From Candidatus Sulfopaludibacter sp. SbA3 (GTDB taxonomy: Bacteria; Acidobacteriota; Terriglobia; Bryobacterales; Bryobacteraceae), in NCBI GenBank assembly GCA_900290315.1, contig OKRF01000231.1, positions 1 through 10,678 of the forward strand: a stretch of 10,678 bases of DNA. The letters are read 5' to 3'. The first letter of the stretch is position 1. Every line of letters starts with the position of its first letter. Shown piece after piece: positions 1-6,831 of this stretch. The translations under genes and the position numbers were made by a program. Under the pieces are notes generated by a model. That model had not been told where the DNA came from. It did no database searches and saw only the letters and a program-made list of their open reading frames with translations.

Positions 1-86
1 TGGCCTGTCAGGCCGTGACGATACGCATTAAAGGCGCGAGGATCGCGCTGGGTGTTGGTTTCTTGTTCGATAGGTCCGGGGCACAT
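1..86 (-). CDS. N-terminal part of an unfinished hypothetical protein (runs off the left edge)
   Basis: An ATG at 86-84 opens a frame with no stop up to the window edge; 28 codons are visible. The start is supported by a strong Shine-Dalgarno AAGGAG (97-92) 5 nt upstream. The peptide begins MCPGPIEQ and contains AFNAYRHGLTG. That AFNAYRHGLTG-like segment resembles the start of a family of acidobacterial hypothetical proteins, often multi-copy, of unknown function; this is memory of the pattern, not a search result. No domain can be assigned from 28 residues. The gene is transcribed away from the transposon remnant and the ADOP gene to its right. Confidence 0.6.
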   Translation of the reverse strand, partial: MCPGPIEQETNTQRDPRAFNAYRHGLTG

Positions 87-547
87 AAATGCTCCTTCAT
101 TTAATAGGTAGCATGCCGACTCGGCGCTGCCGGCTGGGGGTTCGAGTAAATGATTGAGATAATGGGAGTTATTTATATGCAACTTTTGTGAACGACTTTT
201 TTGGGATCTCAGTTTTCTGATGAATTGCGGGTAAGAGGTTGAATGCAGGGGAGTTGGGCTTCGGGGCTTTGTGGTAATGCAGCGGGATCGAAGGGCACAG
301 TGAAGGGCGTTTCACGGGAGGAATCGGTCGGCGCGCCAGCAAGTGGACCGAAACGCGGGGTTTGATCATTGTACGAGTAGCGTGATTCACCCTGAGCCAA
401 CTATCGGTAAACGCTGAGCGACCAGGGAGGATCGATCGCTCAGAATGCCGATCGAGACCAACCAATTCAAACTCGGCATCGCCACTTTCATGCCAGCGTC
501 TCAGCAGCTTCGAGCGTAGCTCTACGTAGCCGCAGAATGGGGTGATC
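87..547. other. Gene-poor, comparatively AT-rich stretch
   Basis: About 460 nt between the left-edge gene and the transposase-helper remnant. The part around 100-260 is clearly richer in A and T than the rest of the window. On the minus strand a frame is open from 582 to the stop at 169, about 137 codons. It has no ATG, only a TTG at 465, no recognisable motif, and its second half is Pro/Ser/Lys-rich without domain character. A second minus frame (400-209, TTG start right after a stop) is equally unrecognised. The stretch could be decayed mobile-element sequence attached to the remnant at 548-754, plus the upstream region of the left-edge gene. No terminal inverted repeat or target duplication was found by eye. 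Confidence 0.4.
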
Positions 548-754
548 TCAGGATTGAGCAGGGGGAATCGGATTGAAGACGATTATCCCAGTCGAGGCCT
601 GCCCGATCAGGAGGCTCTCGCGGGCAGCCTGCACGACAGCTTTATTGCCTCCTTGCAACGTGTTGATTTCGAAAAGTCGTTCCATCTGGGTCAGAAGGCA
701 GTTCAATCGGCGGAAATTGCCGCCCGTTATACCGATGATTGCTACGCGTGCCGC
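548..754 (-). pseudogene. Remnant of a TniB/IstB-like transposition ATPase (C-terminal fragment)
   Basis: The minus-strand frame between the stop at 757-755 and the stop at 550-548 encodes 68 residues without any start codon. It contains ITGGNFRRLN, LLTQMERLFEIN and VVQAARESLLIG. These closely resemble the C-terminal end of AAA ATPases that accompany DDE transposases (TniB/TnsC/IstB-like helpers), where a GGNFRLLxRLLxQIERIxxIN segment is followed by VVEAARESLVIG. In the live proteins this ATPase activates or targets the transposase. The Walker A and B part, the transposase and any TniQ partner are all missing, so this is a broken copy. The fragment begins in frame immediately after the ADOP stop codon, which marks a rearrangement or deletion junction. 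The family call is by recognition only. Confidence 0.6.
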
Positions 755-3097
755 CTAATCGCAACGCAGAGCGATGACGGGATCGACACGCGCGGCGGTG
801 AAGGCCGGGCGCAATGCGGCGGTGAAGGCCACCAGCGCCACAACGCCGCTGGCCGCCGCCAGCATCCAGGGATCGGTGGCCTTGACGCCGTACAGCAGGC
901 TTTGGATCACATGGCGGCTGGCGAGGGCCAGGCCCCATCCAAGGGGGATGCCGATGGCGCCCTGTAGCGCGGCCTTCCTGAGGACCTGCCGGCGCAGGTC
1001 GTGACCAGTGGCGCCGAGCGCGACGCGCAGGCCGAATTCGCGCATGCGGCGGCTGACTGCGTACGTCGTGACGCCGAACAGGCCGGCAGCGGCCAGCAGC
1101 AGGCCCAACAGAGCCAGTGCGAGGAAGATTCCGGTCAGGATCGCGTCGTCCTTGCGCGCCGTGAACATATGGTCCCGCATGGTGTGCATGCCCACGAGCG
1201 TGAAGGTGGCGCCCGCCCGGCGCGCGAGCGTGCGAACCGAAGCCGCCAGTGATTGGGGGTCTCTGGAGGATTCCAAAAAGAACGTGACCTCGCCGGTGGA
1301 CATCTGGGCGAAGGGGAAATAGAAGAACGGCTCTATCCGCTCCTTGAGGTCGTTGGAGGGCCCATCCTCCACCACACCCACGATCTGGCGATCACGGCCC
1401 TGGATGCGAAACCAGGCCCCCATAGGATCGCGGCCGCTCGTGAAGCGGCGGACGAAGGCCTGGCTGACCATGGCGACGGGCGCCGCCTGTGGGCCGTCGG
1501 AGGAGCGGAAGGCGCGGCCCGCCAAGATGCGCGCGCCGGTGGTGGCGAAGTAGCCGGGGCTGACCTGGTCGTAACGGAAGCTGGTTTTGGGCTGGCCGGG
1601 GATTTCGAGAGAGACTTGATTTCCGCCGCCAGAGCCGGCCAGCAGTGCTCGGCGCGCATAGGCCACGCGCAGAACACCAGGCAGTCCGGATAGCTCGGAT
1701 GCCAGAGTCTCCGGCCGGGTCGCGCCACCTTCGAGGAGCAGCAAGTGGCGGCCGGGGTCCATCGCCGGGCGAATCGCGGCGATGTTCTGGAAGCTGCGGC
1801 ATAGCAATCCGGCCGAGCAGGTCACGGCGGTAACGAAAGCCATCTGCCCGGCGACGAGCACACTCAGCCAACGCGACGCTCTTACGCTGGAGCGGGCTTG
1901 GATACCTGGAATGATGCGTCGCTTCCAGGCGTCGCTCAGGGGGATCAAGGACCCGATAACGGCCACCAGCAGCAGCGCCGCCGCGCTGAATCCGAAGGTG
2001 CGGGTGTCGAGCCGCACACCGTAATCAATATAGCGTTCGCCTGTATAGAGGAGCGCTGGAACGAGATCGATCAGCCACGAGGCCATCAGCAGCCCAAGCG
2101 CCGTTCCCATAAGGCAGAGCAGGAAAGTTTCGCTCCAGTGCTGGCGCAGCAGGTGCGTGCGGCCGGCGCCCAATGCCAGGCGGATGGCCGTCTCGCGGCG
2201 GCGGGCTTCGTTGTCGATGAGGCGCAGGTTCGCGAGGTTCGCGGCGGCTACCAGCAGGACCAGCAGAAACGGAGCCATGAGCAGGGCAATCGTCGCGGAT
2301 TTGAGTTCCACGAGCGGGACTACCGCGGCCGTTCGCCCGGGCGCCGGGTCCAGACCATCCGCCTGGAGCTTCCGAAGCGCCGCTTGTTCCTCCTGCTGCG
2401 CGAGATCGATCACCGCCTCCGGCTGCAGACGCCCCACTACTTCGAAATCGGCCAGGCCTCGGTCCAGGTGATCTTTGAAATCCAGCGAACCGAAGAAGGT
2501 CTCGGGAGGGACGAAGAGATCCACGAGCAGTCCGCGATTGGTACCAGTAAAACCGGCGGGGAGGACGCCGGTGACGGTCAGAACGGCTTTACCAACGGAC
2601 AGCGTACGGCCGACCACATGGACGTCGCCGCCGAGCGCAGTCCTCCAATAGTGGTCCGAGAGGACTACCGCGCCATCCCACCCGTTGCCGGCGTGAAAGA
2701 TCTCACCCAGGGCGGGCTTCACGCCCAGAAGGTCGAAGTAGTTTTCGGAGACGCCGGCGGTGATCGGGTAGTCGTCGCGGTCCGCCAGGCGGACCTTGGG
2801 ACTCTGGCGGCACTCGGCTGCCAACCCCTCCCAGAACCGGGGATGGCTGGCGAGCGCCTGGTATTCGATCCAAGTGAGGCTGTCGGGACGCTGCTCGTGG
2901 TCGCGCGCGTAAACCCGGGTCAGGCGCCCCGGCTGGCGGACCGGAAGATCGCGCCAGGCAAAGGCATCCACGAGGCTAAAGCCGGCCGTGCAAAAGCCGA
3001 TTGCCAGACCCAGAGATAGGATGGCCAGCGCGGTGACACCCTTGCGGCGAGTGAGCGCCCGCATAGCCATTCGGAGGTCCCGAAGAGTGGCGTCCAT
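755..3097 (-). CDS. ADOP-type (MacB/FtsX-like) ABC transporter permease
   Basis: A 780-residue protein of the acidobacterial duplicated orphan permease (ADOP) family, which fuses two MacB-like permease units and usually has no ATPase gene beside it; none is seen here. Each unit is a membrane helix, a periplasmic MacB_PCD-like domain and an FtsX block. Predicted helices lie near 20-44, 268-294, 322-344, 367-390, 408-432, 652-678, 709-735 and 745-765. The repeated cytoplasmic motif appears as RRRETAIRLALGAGR (299-313) and RRMREFGLRVALGA (683-696). The end, AARVDPVIALR, is typical. An ATG 42 nt further upstream is possible, but MDATLRDLRMAMRAL matches the usual family start; neither site has a clear Shine-Dalgarno. 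Substrate is unknown; relatives act in export of macrolides, lipoproteins or peptides. Length is normal and the gene looks intact. Confidence 0.88.
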   Translation of the reverse strand: MDATLRDLRMAMRALTRRKGVTALAILSLGLAIGFCTAGFSLVDAFAWRDLPVRQPGRLTRVYARDHEQRPDSLTWIEYQALASHPRFWEGLAAECRQSPKVRLADRDDYPITAGVSENYFDLLGVKPALGEIFHAGNGWDGAVVLSDHYWRTALGGDVHVVGRTLSVGKAVLTVTGVLPAGFTGTNRGLLVDLFVPPETFFGSLDFKDHLDRGLADFEVVGRLQPEAVIDLAQQEEQAALRKLQADGLDPAPGRTAAVVPLVELKSATIALLMAPFLLVLLVAAANLANLRLIDNEARRRETAIRLALGAGRTHLLRQHWSETFLLCLMGTALGLLMASWLIDLVPALLYTGERYIDYGVRLDTRTFGFSAAALLLVAVIGSLIPLSDAWKRRIIPGIQARSSVRASRWLSVLVAGQMAFVTAVTCSAGLLCRSFQNIAAIRPAMDPGRHLLLLEGGATRPETLASELSGLPGVLRVAYARRALLAGSGGGNQVSLEIPGQPKTSFRYDQVSPGYFATTGARILAGRAFRSSDGPQAAPVAMVSQAFVRRFTSGRDPMGAWFRIQGRDRQIVGVVEDGPSNDLKERIEPFFYFPFAQMSTGEVTFFLESSRDPQSLAASVRTLARRAGATFTLVGMHTMRDHMFTARKDDAILTGIFLALALLGLLLAAAGLFGVTTYAVSRRMREFGLRVALGATGHDLRRQVLRKAALQGAIGIPLGWGLALASRHVIQSLLYGVKATDPWMLAAASGVVALVAFTAALRPAFTAARVDPVIALRCD

Positions 3098-3347
3098 GGT
3101 GTGACCGTAACGCACGTATGGGGCCAGCACAACTGCCATGGTTTGGGAGCTGATTTGAGAGTTCGGTGTCCGTTTATGGGAACGTGCTGTGCGCTCTCAC
3201 TACAATGGCGGTTCCACGCGCCACCGAAACCTGCGGCAAGCAGAATGGTCGACGCTAAGAGAGTGTTCACCGATGGCAAATGGCCTGGTTCCCCCGATCC
3301 CGCCGCACAGGCATCTCACGGGGTTCCCCTCCCGAATTCCTCGCCCC

Positions 3348-3356
3348 TGACATAAT
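3348..3356 (+). promoter_or_regulatory. Extended -10 promoter element of the moeA operon
   Basis: TGACATAAT matches the extended -10 consensus TGnTATAAT at all but one position. No -35 box is evident at the expected distance, which is common for extended -10 promoters. Transcription would start near 3362-3364, that is at the moeA GTG itself (3363). The assignment is by consensus only. Confidence 0.4.
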
Positions 3357-3362
3357 GGAAGT

Positions 3363-4556
3363 GTGCCCGCGCTGACCTTCCCGGAAGCCCGCGAAACCGT
3401 CATCCGCCAACTGTGCGCCCATCGGCCATCGCCCGATGTGGAGGATCTGGACCTCTCGGCTGCCGCCGCCCGCGTTCTGGCCGAAGACGTGGCGGCCGAC
3501 CGCGATTCGCCAGCCGTCGCCCGGTCCGTCCGCGATGGCTACGCCGTGCGGGCCATAGATGTGCCCGGCGAACTGCAGGTGATCGGCGAAGTGCGTGCCG
3601 GCGAGCGCTTCTCTGGCGAATTGGGGCCCGGGCAAGCCATCGAAATCATGACCGGTGCGCCCATTCCCGCGGGCGCCGACGCGGTCATCATGGTGGAGCA
3701 TACGCGCCGCGAAGGTGACCGCGTCTACACCGGCCGCCCGGCCGAGTCGCACCAGTTCATCAATCCGCAGGGCTGCGAGGCCTCCGCGGGGGAACTCGTA
3801 CTGCGCCGCGGCAAACGCCTCGACTACACCGATGTCGCGATGCTCGCTGCATTCGGCCGCCCTCGCGTCAAGGTCTACCGCATGCCCGCGGTGGCAATCA
3901 TCGCGACCGGTGACGAGATTGTGGAAGTCCACCAGCAGCCGGAGGAATTCCAGATCCGCAATTCCAACGCGTACTCGCTGGCCGCGCAGGTGGCGCGCGC
4001 GGGCGGCGTGCCGCGCATTCTGCCCATCGCGCGCGATAGCGTGGAACACACGCGCGAAGCCATCACCCGGGGCCTCGCCGCCGATATGCTGCTGCTTTCA
4101 GGCGGCGTCTCCGCCGGCAAGTACGACGTAGTGGAAGAGGTGCTCGCCGGCTTCCACGCCGAGTTTTTTTTCGACCGCGTCCTGATCCAGCCCGGGCAGC
4201 CGCTAGTCTTCGGCCGCGCCTGCGGAAAGTTTTTTTTCGGCCTGCCCGGCAATCCTTCATCCACCATGGTGACGTTCGAAATCTTCGCCCGCGCGGCGCT
4301 GGAGCTGCTCGGCGGCCAGGAAGAGATTGCCCTGCCCATGCCCCTGGCGCGCCTCACGCGGGATTTCCGCCACCGCGCCGGACTCACGCGATTCCTGCCC
4401 GCCCGCCTGACTGCCGATGGCGCCGAAGTCACGCCGGTGGAGTGGCACGGCTCGGGTGACATTCCCTCGCTGACCCGCGCCAACGCCTATCTGGTGGCTG
4501 ATCCCGACCGCGCCGAATACTCGCGCGGCGAACTGATCCGGGTGCTCCTGAAATGA
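3363..4556 (+). CDS. moeA: Molybdopterin molybdenumtransferase MoeA
   Basis: MoeA inserts molybdate into adenylated molybdopterin, releasing AMP and giving molybdenum cofactor. The 397-residue protein has the standard order: MoeA_N (about 1-165), the MoCF_biosynth/MPT-binding domain (about 175-310) and MoeA_C (about 325-397). Visible motifs are RSVRDGYAV (54-62), MTGAPIPAGADAVI (from 96), ATGDEI (181-186), SGGVSAGKYD (246-255) and GLPGNP (293-298). The start is GTG: an in-frame TGA lies 15 nt upstream, so no longer start exists. No Shine-Dalgarno fits, since GGAAG ends 1 nt before the GTG. The stop overlaps the moaC start (ATGA), implying translational coupling. Two runs of eight T (4164-4171 and 4230-4237), each encoding Phe-Phe-Phe, are unusual in this GC-rich gene. 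Confidence 0.95.
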   Translation: MPALTFPEARETVIRQLCAHRPSPDVEDLDLSAAAARVLAEDVAADRDSPAVARSVRDGYAVRAIDVPGELQVIGEVRAGERFSGELGPGQAIEIMTGAPIPAGADAVIMVEHTRREGDRVYTGRPAESHQFINPQGCEASAGELVLRRGKRLDYTDVAMLAAFGRPRVKVYRMPAVAIIATGDEIVEVHQQPEEFQIRNSNAYSLAAQVARAGGVPRILPIARDSVEHTREAITRGLAADMLLLSGGVSAGKYDVVEEVLAGFHAEFFFDRVLIQPGQPLVFGRACGKFFFGLPGNPSSTMVTFEIFARAALELLGGQEEIALPMPLARLTRDFRHRAGLTRFLPARLTADGAEVTPVEWHGSGDIPSLTRANAYLVADPDRAEYSRGELIRVLLK

Positions 4557-5029
4557 AAAAACTGTCGCATTACGACGCCTCCGGCACCGTTCGCATGGTG
4601 GATGTTTCCGCCAAGAACCAGACGCGCCGCACGGCCCGCGCCCAGGCCTTCGTGCGTATGGCGCCAGCCGTGCTGAAAGAGCTGCCCCGCAACCCCAAAG
4701 GGAATCCGCTGGAGATCGCGCGCATCGCCGGCATCGCCGCCGCCAAACGTACCAGCGATCTCATTCCGCTCTGCCATCCCCTCATGCTGACCCACGCCGA
4801 TGTCGAGGTGACGCTGCAGAAGAAGGGCGTACTCATCGTCGCCACTGCCGCCACCACGGGACAGACCGGCGTCGAAATGGAAGCGCTCACCGCTGCCTCC
4901 GTGGCTGCTTTAACCGTCTACGATATGACTAAGGCCCTGGATAAATCCATCGAGATCCAGGACGTGTTCCTGCTCGCCAAAACGGGCGGGAAAAGTGGCG
5001 ATTTCCGCCGCAAAGGGAGCCATGACTAA
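4553..5029 (+). CDS. moaC: Cyclic pyranopterin monophosphate synthase MoaC
   Basis: MoaC converts the MoaA product, 3',8-cyclo-7,8-dihydroGTP, into cyclic pyranopterin monophosphate, the first stable intermediate of molybdenum cofactor synthesis. The 158-residue length is normal. The family signatures are present: MVDVSAK (15-21), KRTSDLIPLCHPL (65-77), TGVEMEALTAASVAAL (105-120) and YDMTKALDK (123-131). Asp124 and Lys127 correspond to the catalytic Asp128 and Lys131 of the E. coli enzyme; Lys49 in NPKGN is probably the other active-site lysine. The ATG overlaps the moeA stop by 4 nt, and the 3' end overlaps the next gene by 8 nt. MoaA, its upstream partner, is not encoded in the window. Confidence 0.96.
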   Translation: MKKLSHYDASGTVRMVDVSAKNQTRRTARAQAFVRMAPAVLKELPRNPKGNPLEIARIAGIAAAKRTSDLIPLCHPLMLTHADVEVTLQKKGVLIVATAATTGQTGVEMEALTAASVAALTVYDMTKALDKSIEIQDVFLLAKTGGKSGDFRRKGSHD

Positions 5030-5519
5030 CGCCGCCGTTTTGACCATCAGCGATTCCGCCAGCGCCGGCCGGCGCCCGGACCGGAGCGGCCCCGCCGTGC
5101 GTGAACGGTTGGAACAACTGGGCTGGAGCGTATCAGTCGTCGAAGTCATTCCTGACGAAGCGCCGGAAATCAGTCGACGGCTCGCCACTCTGGCGGATGG
5201 TGGACAGGTGGCCGCCATCTTCACTACGGGCGGAACCGGCCTGGCAATCCGCGACGTCACCCCGGAGGCTACCAAGGCCATTCTGGACCGCGAAATCCCT
5301 GGTTTTGGCGAGCTCATGCGCACCCGTGGCCGCCAATTCACACCCCTGGCGACGCTCTCCCGGTCGCTGGCCGGCACGCGCGGAGAGGTGCTGATTGTCA
5401 ATTTGCCCGGGTCGCCCAAGGGAGCCGTAGAGTCCTTAGATGCTATTGTGGAATTGGTGCCCCACGTGCTAGATCTACTCAGAGGGCGGACCGAGCACGC
5501 GGCCGCCAGGCAGGAGTAG
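5022..5519 (+). CDS. mogA: Molybdopterin adenylyltransferase (MogA/MoaB family)
   Basis: This enzyme activates molybdopterin with ATP to adenylyl-molybdopterin, the substrate of MoeA. The 165-residue protein is a single MoCF_biosynth domain, with TISDSASAG at 8-16, TTGGTGLAIRDVTPEA at 68-83 and NLPGSPKGA at 127-135. The start is set at 5022 because AGGGAG precedes it by a few nt and the sequence then begins with the expected beta-strand VLTISDS. A longer in-frame start at 4995 would add nine residues and overlap moaC much more. The gene overlaps moaC by 8 nt. MogA and MoaB share this fold; the symbol could equally be moaB. Function is well supported by the neighbouring moeA and moaC. Confidence 0.9.
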   Translation: MTNAAVLTISDSASAGRRPDRSGPAVRERLEQLGWSVSVVEVIPDEAPEISRRLATLADGGQVAAIFTTGGTGLAIRDVTPEATKAILDREIPGFGELMRTRGRQFTPLATLSRSLAGTRGEVLIVNLPGSPKGAVESLDAIVELVPHVLDLLRGRTEHAAARQE

Positions 5520-5520
5520 T

Positions 5521-6624
5521 ATGTCCAGACTTCTCTTACTGACGCTCGTTTCCGCTTTGCTCATGGCCCAGCAGCAGCAGACGCCTCCCGCGCAAACTCA
5601 ACCGGCGGAAGCCCCCTTGAACAGGTTCATTATTGGCACTACGCGCGTCGTGGCGCCGGTGATCGTCTTCGATCGCGACGGCCGTACCGTTGGCGGAATC
5701 CGGCCCGACGAGTTCCATCTGTACGACATGGGAAAGGAACAGAACATCCAGGTGGACGAGACCTTCGTGCCCATCTCCCTGGTCGTGGCCATTCAGTGCA
5801 CCAGCGAAGTGGAGAAGCTTCTGCCGCAGGTGAGCAAGATCGGCAACCTGATCAAGCCTCTCGTCCTGGGCGATCTGGGTGAGGCAGCCGTGATGACCTT
5901 TGATTCCCGCGTGAAGGTGCTGCAGGATTTCACCGCGGACCCCGACAAGATCACAAAGGCGGTTCGCAACATTAACACTTATTCCGGCGGCTCCATGGCC
6001 CATTTGAACGATGCCGTGGACGAGAGCATTCGCATGCTGCGCGCCCGCACCGGAAACCGGCGCCGCATTCTGCTGCTCATCAGCGAGACTCGCGATCAGG
6101 GCAGCGCCGCCGGCACCCGTGAAACCTTGATTGAGATGCAGTTGCAGAGTGTGCGGGTCTACCAGGTGACCATGTCGCGTCTGCTCGGAAAACTGACCGC
6201 GGCACCCGACGTCCAGTACGACACCAGGCCCCCGGCCATGGTTCCTATGCCTTCCAATACGGTGGCCACTCCGACCACTGTGATGCAGACGTACGGCACC
6301 GAAGGCAACAGCGCGACCTTCATTCCTCTTCTGATGGAGATTTACCGCGACGCCAAAGCCATCTTCAAATCCTCACCTGTGCAACTCTACACCAAGGGCA
6401 CCGGCGGCGAAGAGTTTCCGTTCTATGGCGGGCACGGCCTGGAGCAGGCCATCCAAAGGATCGGTGAAGACCTGCACAGTGAGTACACTCTCAGCTATAG
6501 CCCGACCACCAAGGAAGAAGGCGGCTTCCACGATATCAAAGTGGTCGTGAGCGGCCACCCCGAAGTCCCCATCAAAAACGGGATCAAAGTGCGCCCCGGC
6601 TATTGGGCCGCCACGCACCAATAA
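5521..6624 (+). CDS. Secreted VWFA-related (acidobacterial type) protein with a degenerate metal site
   Basis: A 367-residue exported protein. Residues 1-16 (MSRLLLLTLVSALLMA) form a short signal peptide, followed by a Gln/Pro-rich linker to about 32. The rest matches the acidobacterial VWFA-related domain layout: RVVAPVIVFDRDGRTVGGI with PDEFHLYD near 42-69, a VWA Rossmann core from about 85, and a C-terminal strand region ending near IKVRPGYWA. The MIDAS metal site is degraded: the usual DxSxS reads QCTSE (92-96), and the later SDGGD-like element reads SETRD. Metal-dependent ligand binding is therefore doubtful. It follows mogA by 1 nt, with AGGAG (5512-5516) 4 nt before the ATG, so it is co-transcribed with the cofactor genes. 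Its function is unknown and a link to molybdoenzymes is only inferred. Confidence 0.85.
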   Translation: MSRLLLLTLVSALLMAQQQQTPPAQTQPAEAPLNRFIIGTTRVVAPVIVFDRDGRTVGGIRPDEFHLYDMGKEQNIQVDETFVPISLVVAIQCTSEVEKLLPQVSKIGNLIKPLVLGDLGEAAVMTFDSRVKVLQDFTADPDKITKAVRNINTYSGGSMAHLNDAVDESIRMLRARTGNRRRILLLISETRDQGSAAGTRETLIEMQLQSVRVYQVTMSRLLGKLTAAPDVQYDTRPPAMVPMPSNTVATPTTVMQTYGTEGNSATFIPLLMEIYRDAKAIFKSSPVQLYTKGTGGEEFPFYGGHGLEQAIQRIGEDLHSEYTLSYSPTTKEEGGFHDIKVVVSGHPEVPIKNGIKVRPGYWAATHQ

Positions 6625-6629
6625 CAGCT

Positions 6630-6669
6630 TGTCCACCACGCTGCCCTGTGGGACAGACGATCGTTTTTT
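6630..6669 (+). terminator. Possible terminator after the moeA-moaC-mogA-VWA operon
   Basis: Just after the VWA stop codon, 6630-6633/6552-like pairing is not used; the stem is TGTC (6630-6633... starting at the T of 6630) with GACA (6652-6655), plus CCAC (6636-6639) with GTGG (6648-6651). This gives 8 bp with a 2-nt bulge and an 8-nt loop. A run of six T (6664-6669) follows 8 nt later, further away than in a classical intrinsic terminator. A second, overlapping hairpin, GACAGAC (6652-6658) with GTCTGTC (6673-6679), has the T run inside its loop and competes with the first. Confidence 0.35.
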
Positions 6670-6727
6670 GTGGTCTGTCAATTAGGGGCGGACCGCCCCG
6701 CAAATCGGGATGAAAAACGGGCGGTTG

Positions 6728-6790
6728 GTAGCGCCGGCGGTCTCGCCGCCGGTTGTACTCGCCGACCGGCGACAAGATCGCCGGCGTTAC
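6728..6790. repeat. Inverted pair of REP-like palindromic units
   Basis: Two copies of a unit of about 29 nt face each other between the convergent VWA and BON genes. The plus-strand copy starts GTAGCGCCGGCGG at 6728; the minus-strand copy starts GTAACGCCGGCGA at 6790. Each folds alone: CCGGCGG/CCGCCGG around TCTCG (6734-6752), and CCGGCGA/TCGCCGG around TCTTG. The loop-closing pair is G-C in one and A-T in the other, a compensatory change. GAAAAACGG (from 6712) on the left and GTTTTTCGAC (6806-6815) on the right add outer inverted similarity. The layout resembles a bacterial interspersed mosaic element; it may act in 3'-end protection or bidirectional termination. Confidence 0.7.
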
Positions 6791-6831
6791 CCAGTCGCTG
6801 TGCCGGTTTTTCGACCCTGTCGTCTTCGCAC

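Noticed and set aside
542..967. A 141-codon plus-strand frame over the transposon remnant and the ADOP 3' end
   Set aside because: The minus strand explains the interval (TniB-like motifs and ADOP C-terminus). The plus frame has no recognisable feature and no good ribosome-binding site.
2545..2575. A further copy of the palindromic repeat inside the ADOP gene
   Set aside because: The similarity comes from codons of the conserved VTGVLPAGFTGT segment of the permease and is best explained by chance.
1898..3019. A 373-codon open frame on the plus strand
   Set aside because: It is antisense to the ADOP permease, whose motifs are unmistakable on the other strand. The translation is low-complexity Gln/Arg/Gly without any domain.
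3098..3139. An upstream ATG for the ADOP permease adding 14 residues
   Set aside because: The added residues do not fit the usual ADOP start, and no Shine-Dalgarno favours it. It cannot be fully excluded.
3101..3355. A short plus-strand ORF in the gap before moeA
   Set aside because: No Shine-Dalgarno, no recognisable domain, and it overlaps the region expected to hold the divergent promoters.
3267..4049. A 260-codon open frame antisense to moeA
   Set aside because: It is a shadow frame of GC-rich coding sequence. His/Arg/Gly-rich with no motif, while MoeA is certain on the plus strand.
4995..5021. A longer mogA start adding nine residues
   Set aside because: The site at 5022 has an AGGGAG at good spacing and the protein then begins like other MogA/MoaB proteins.
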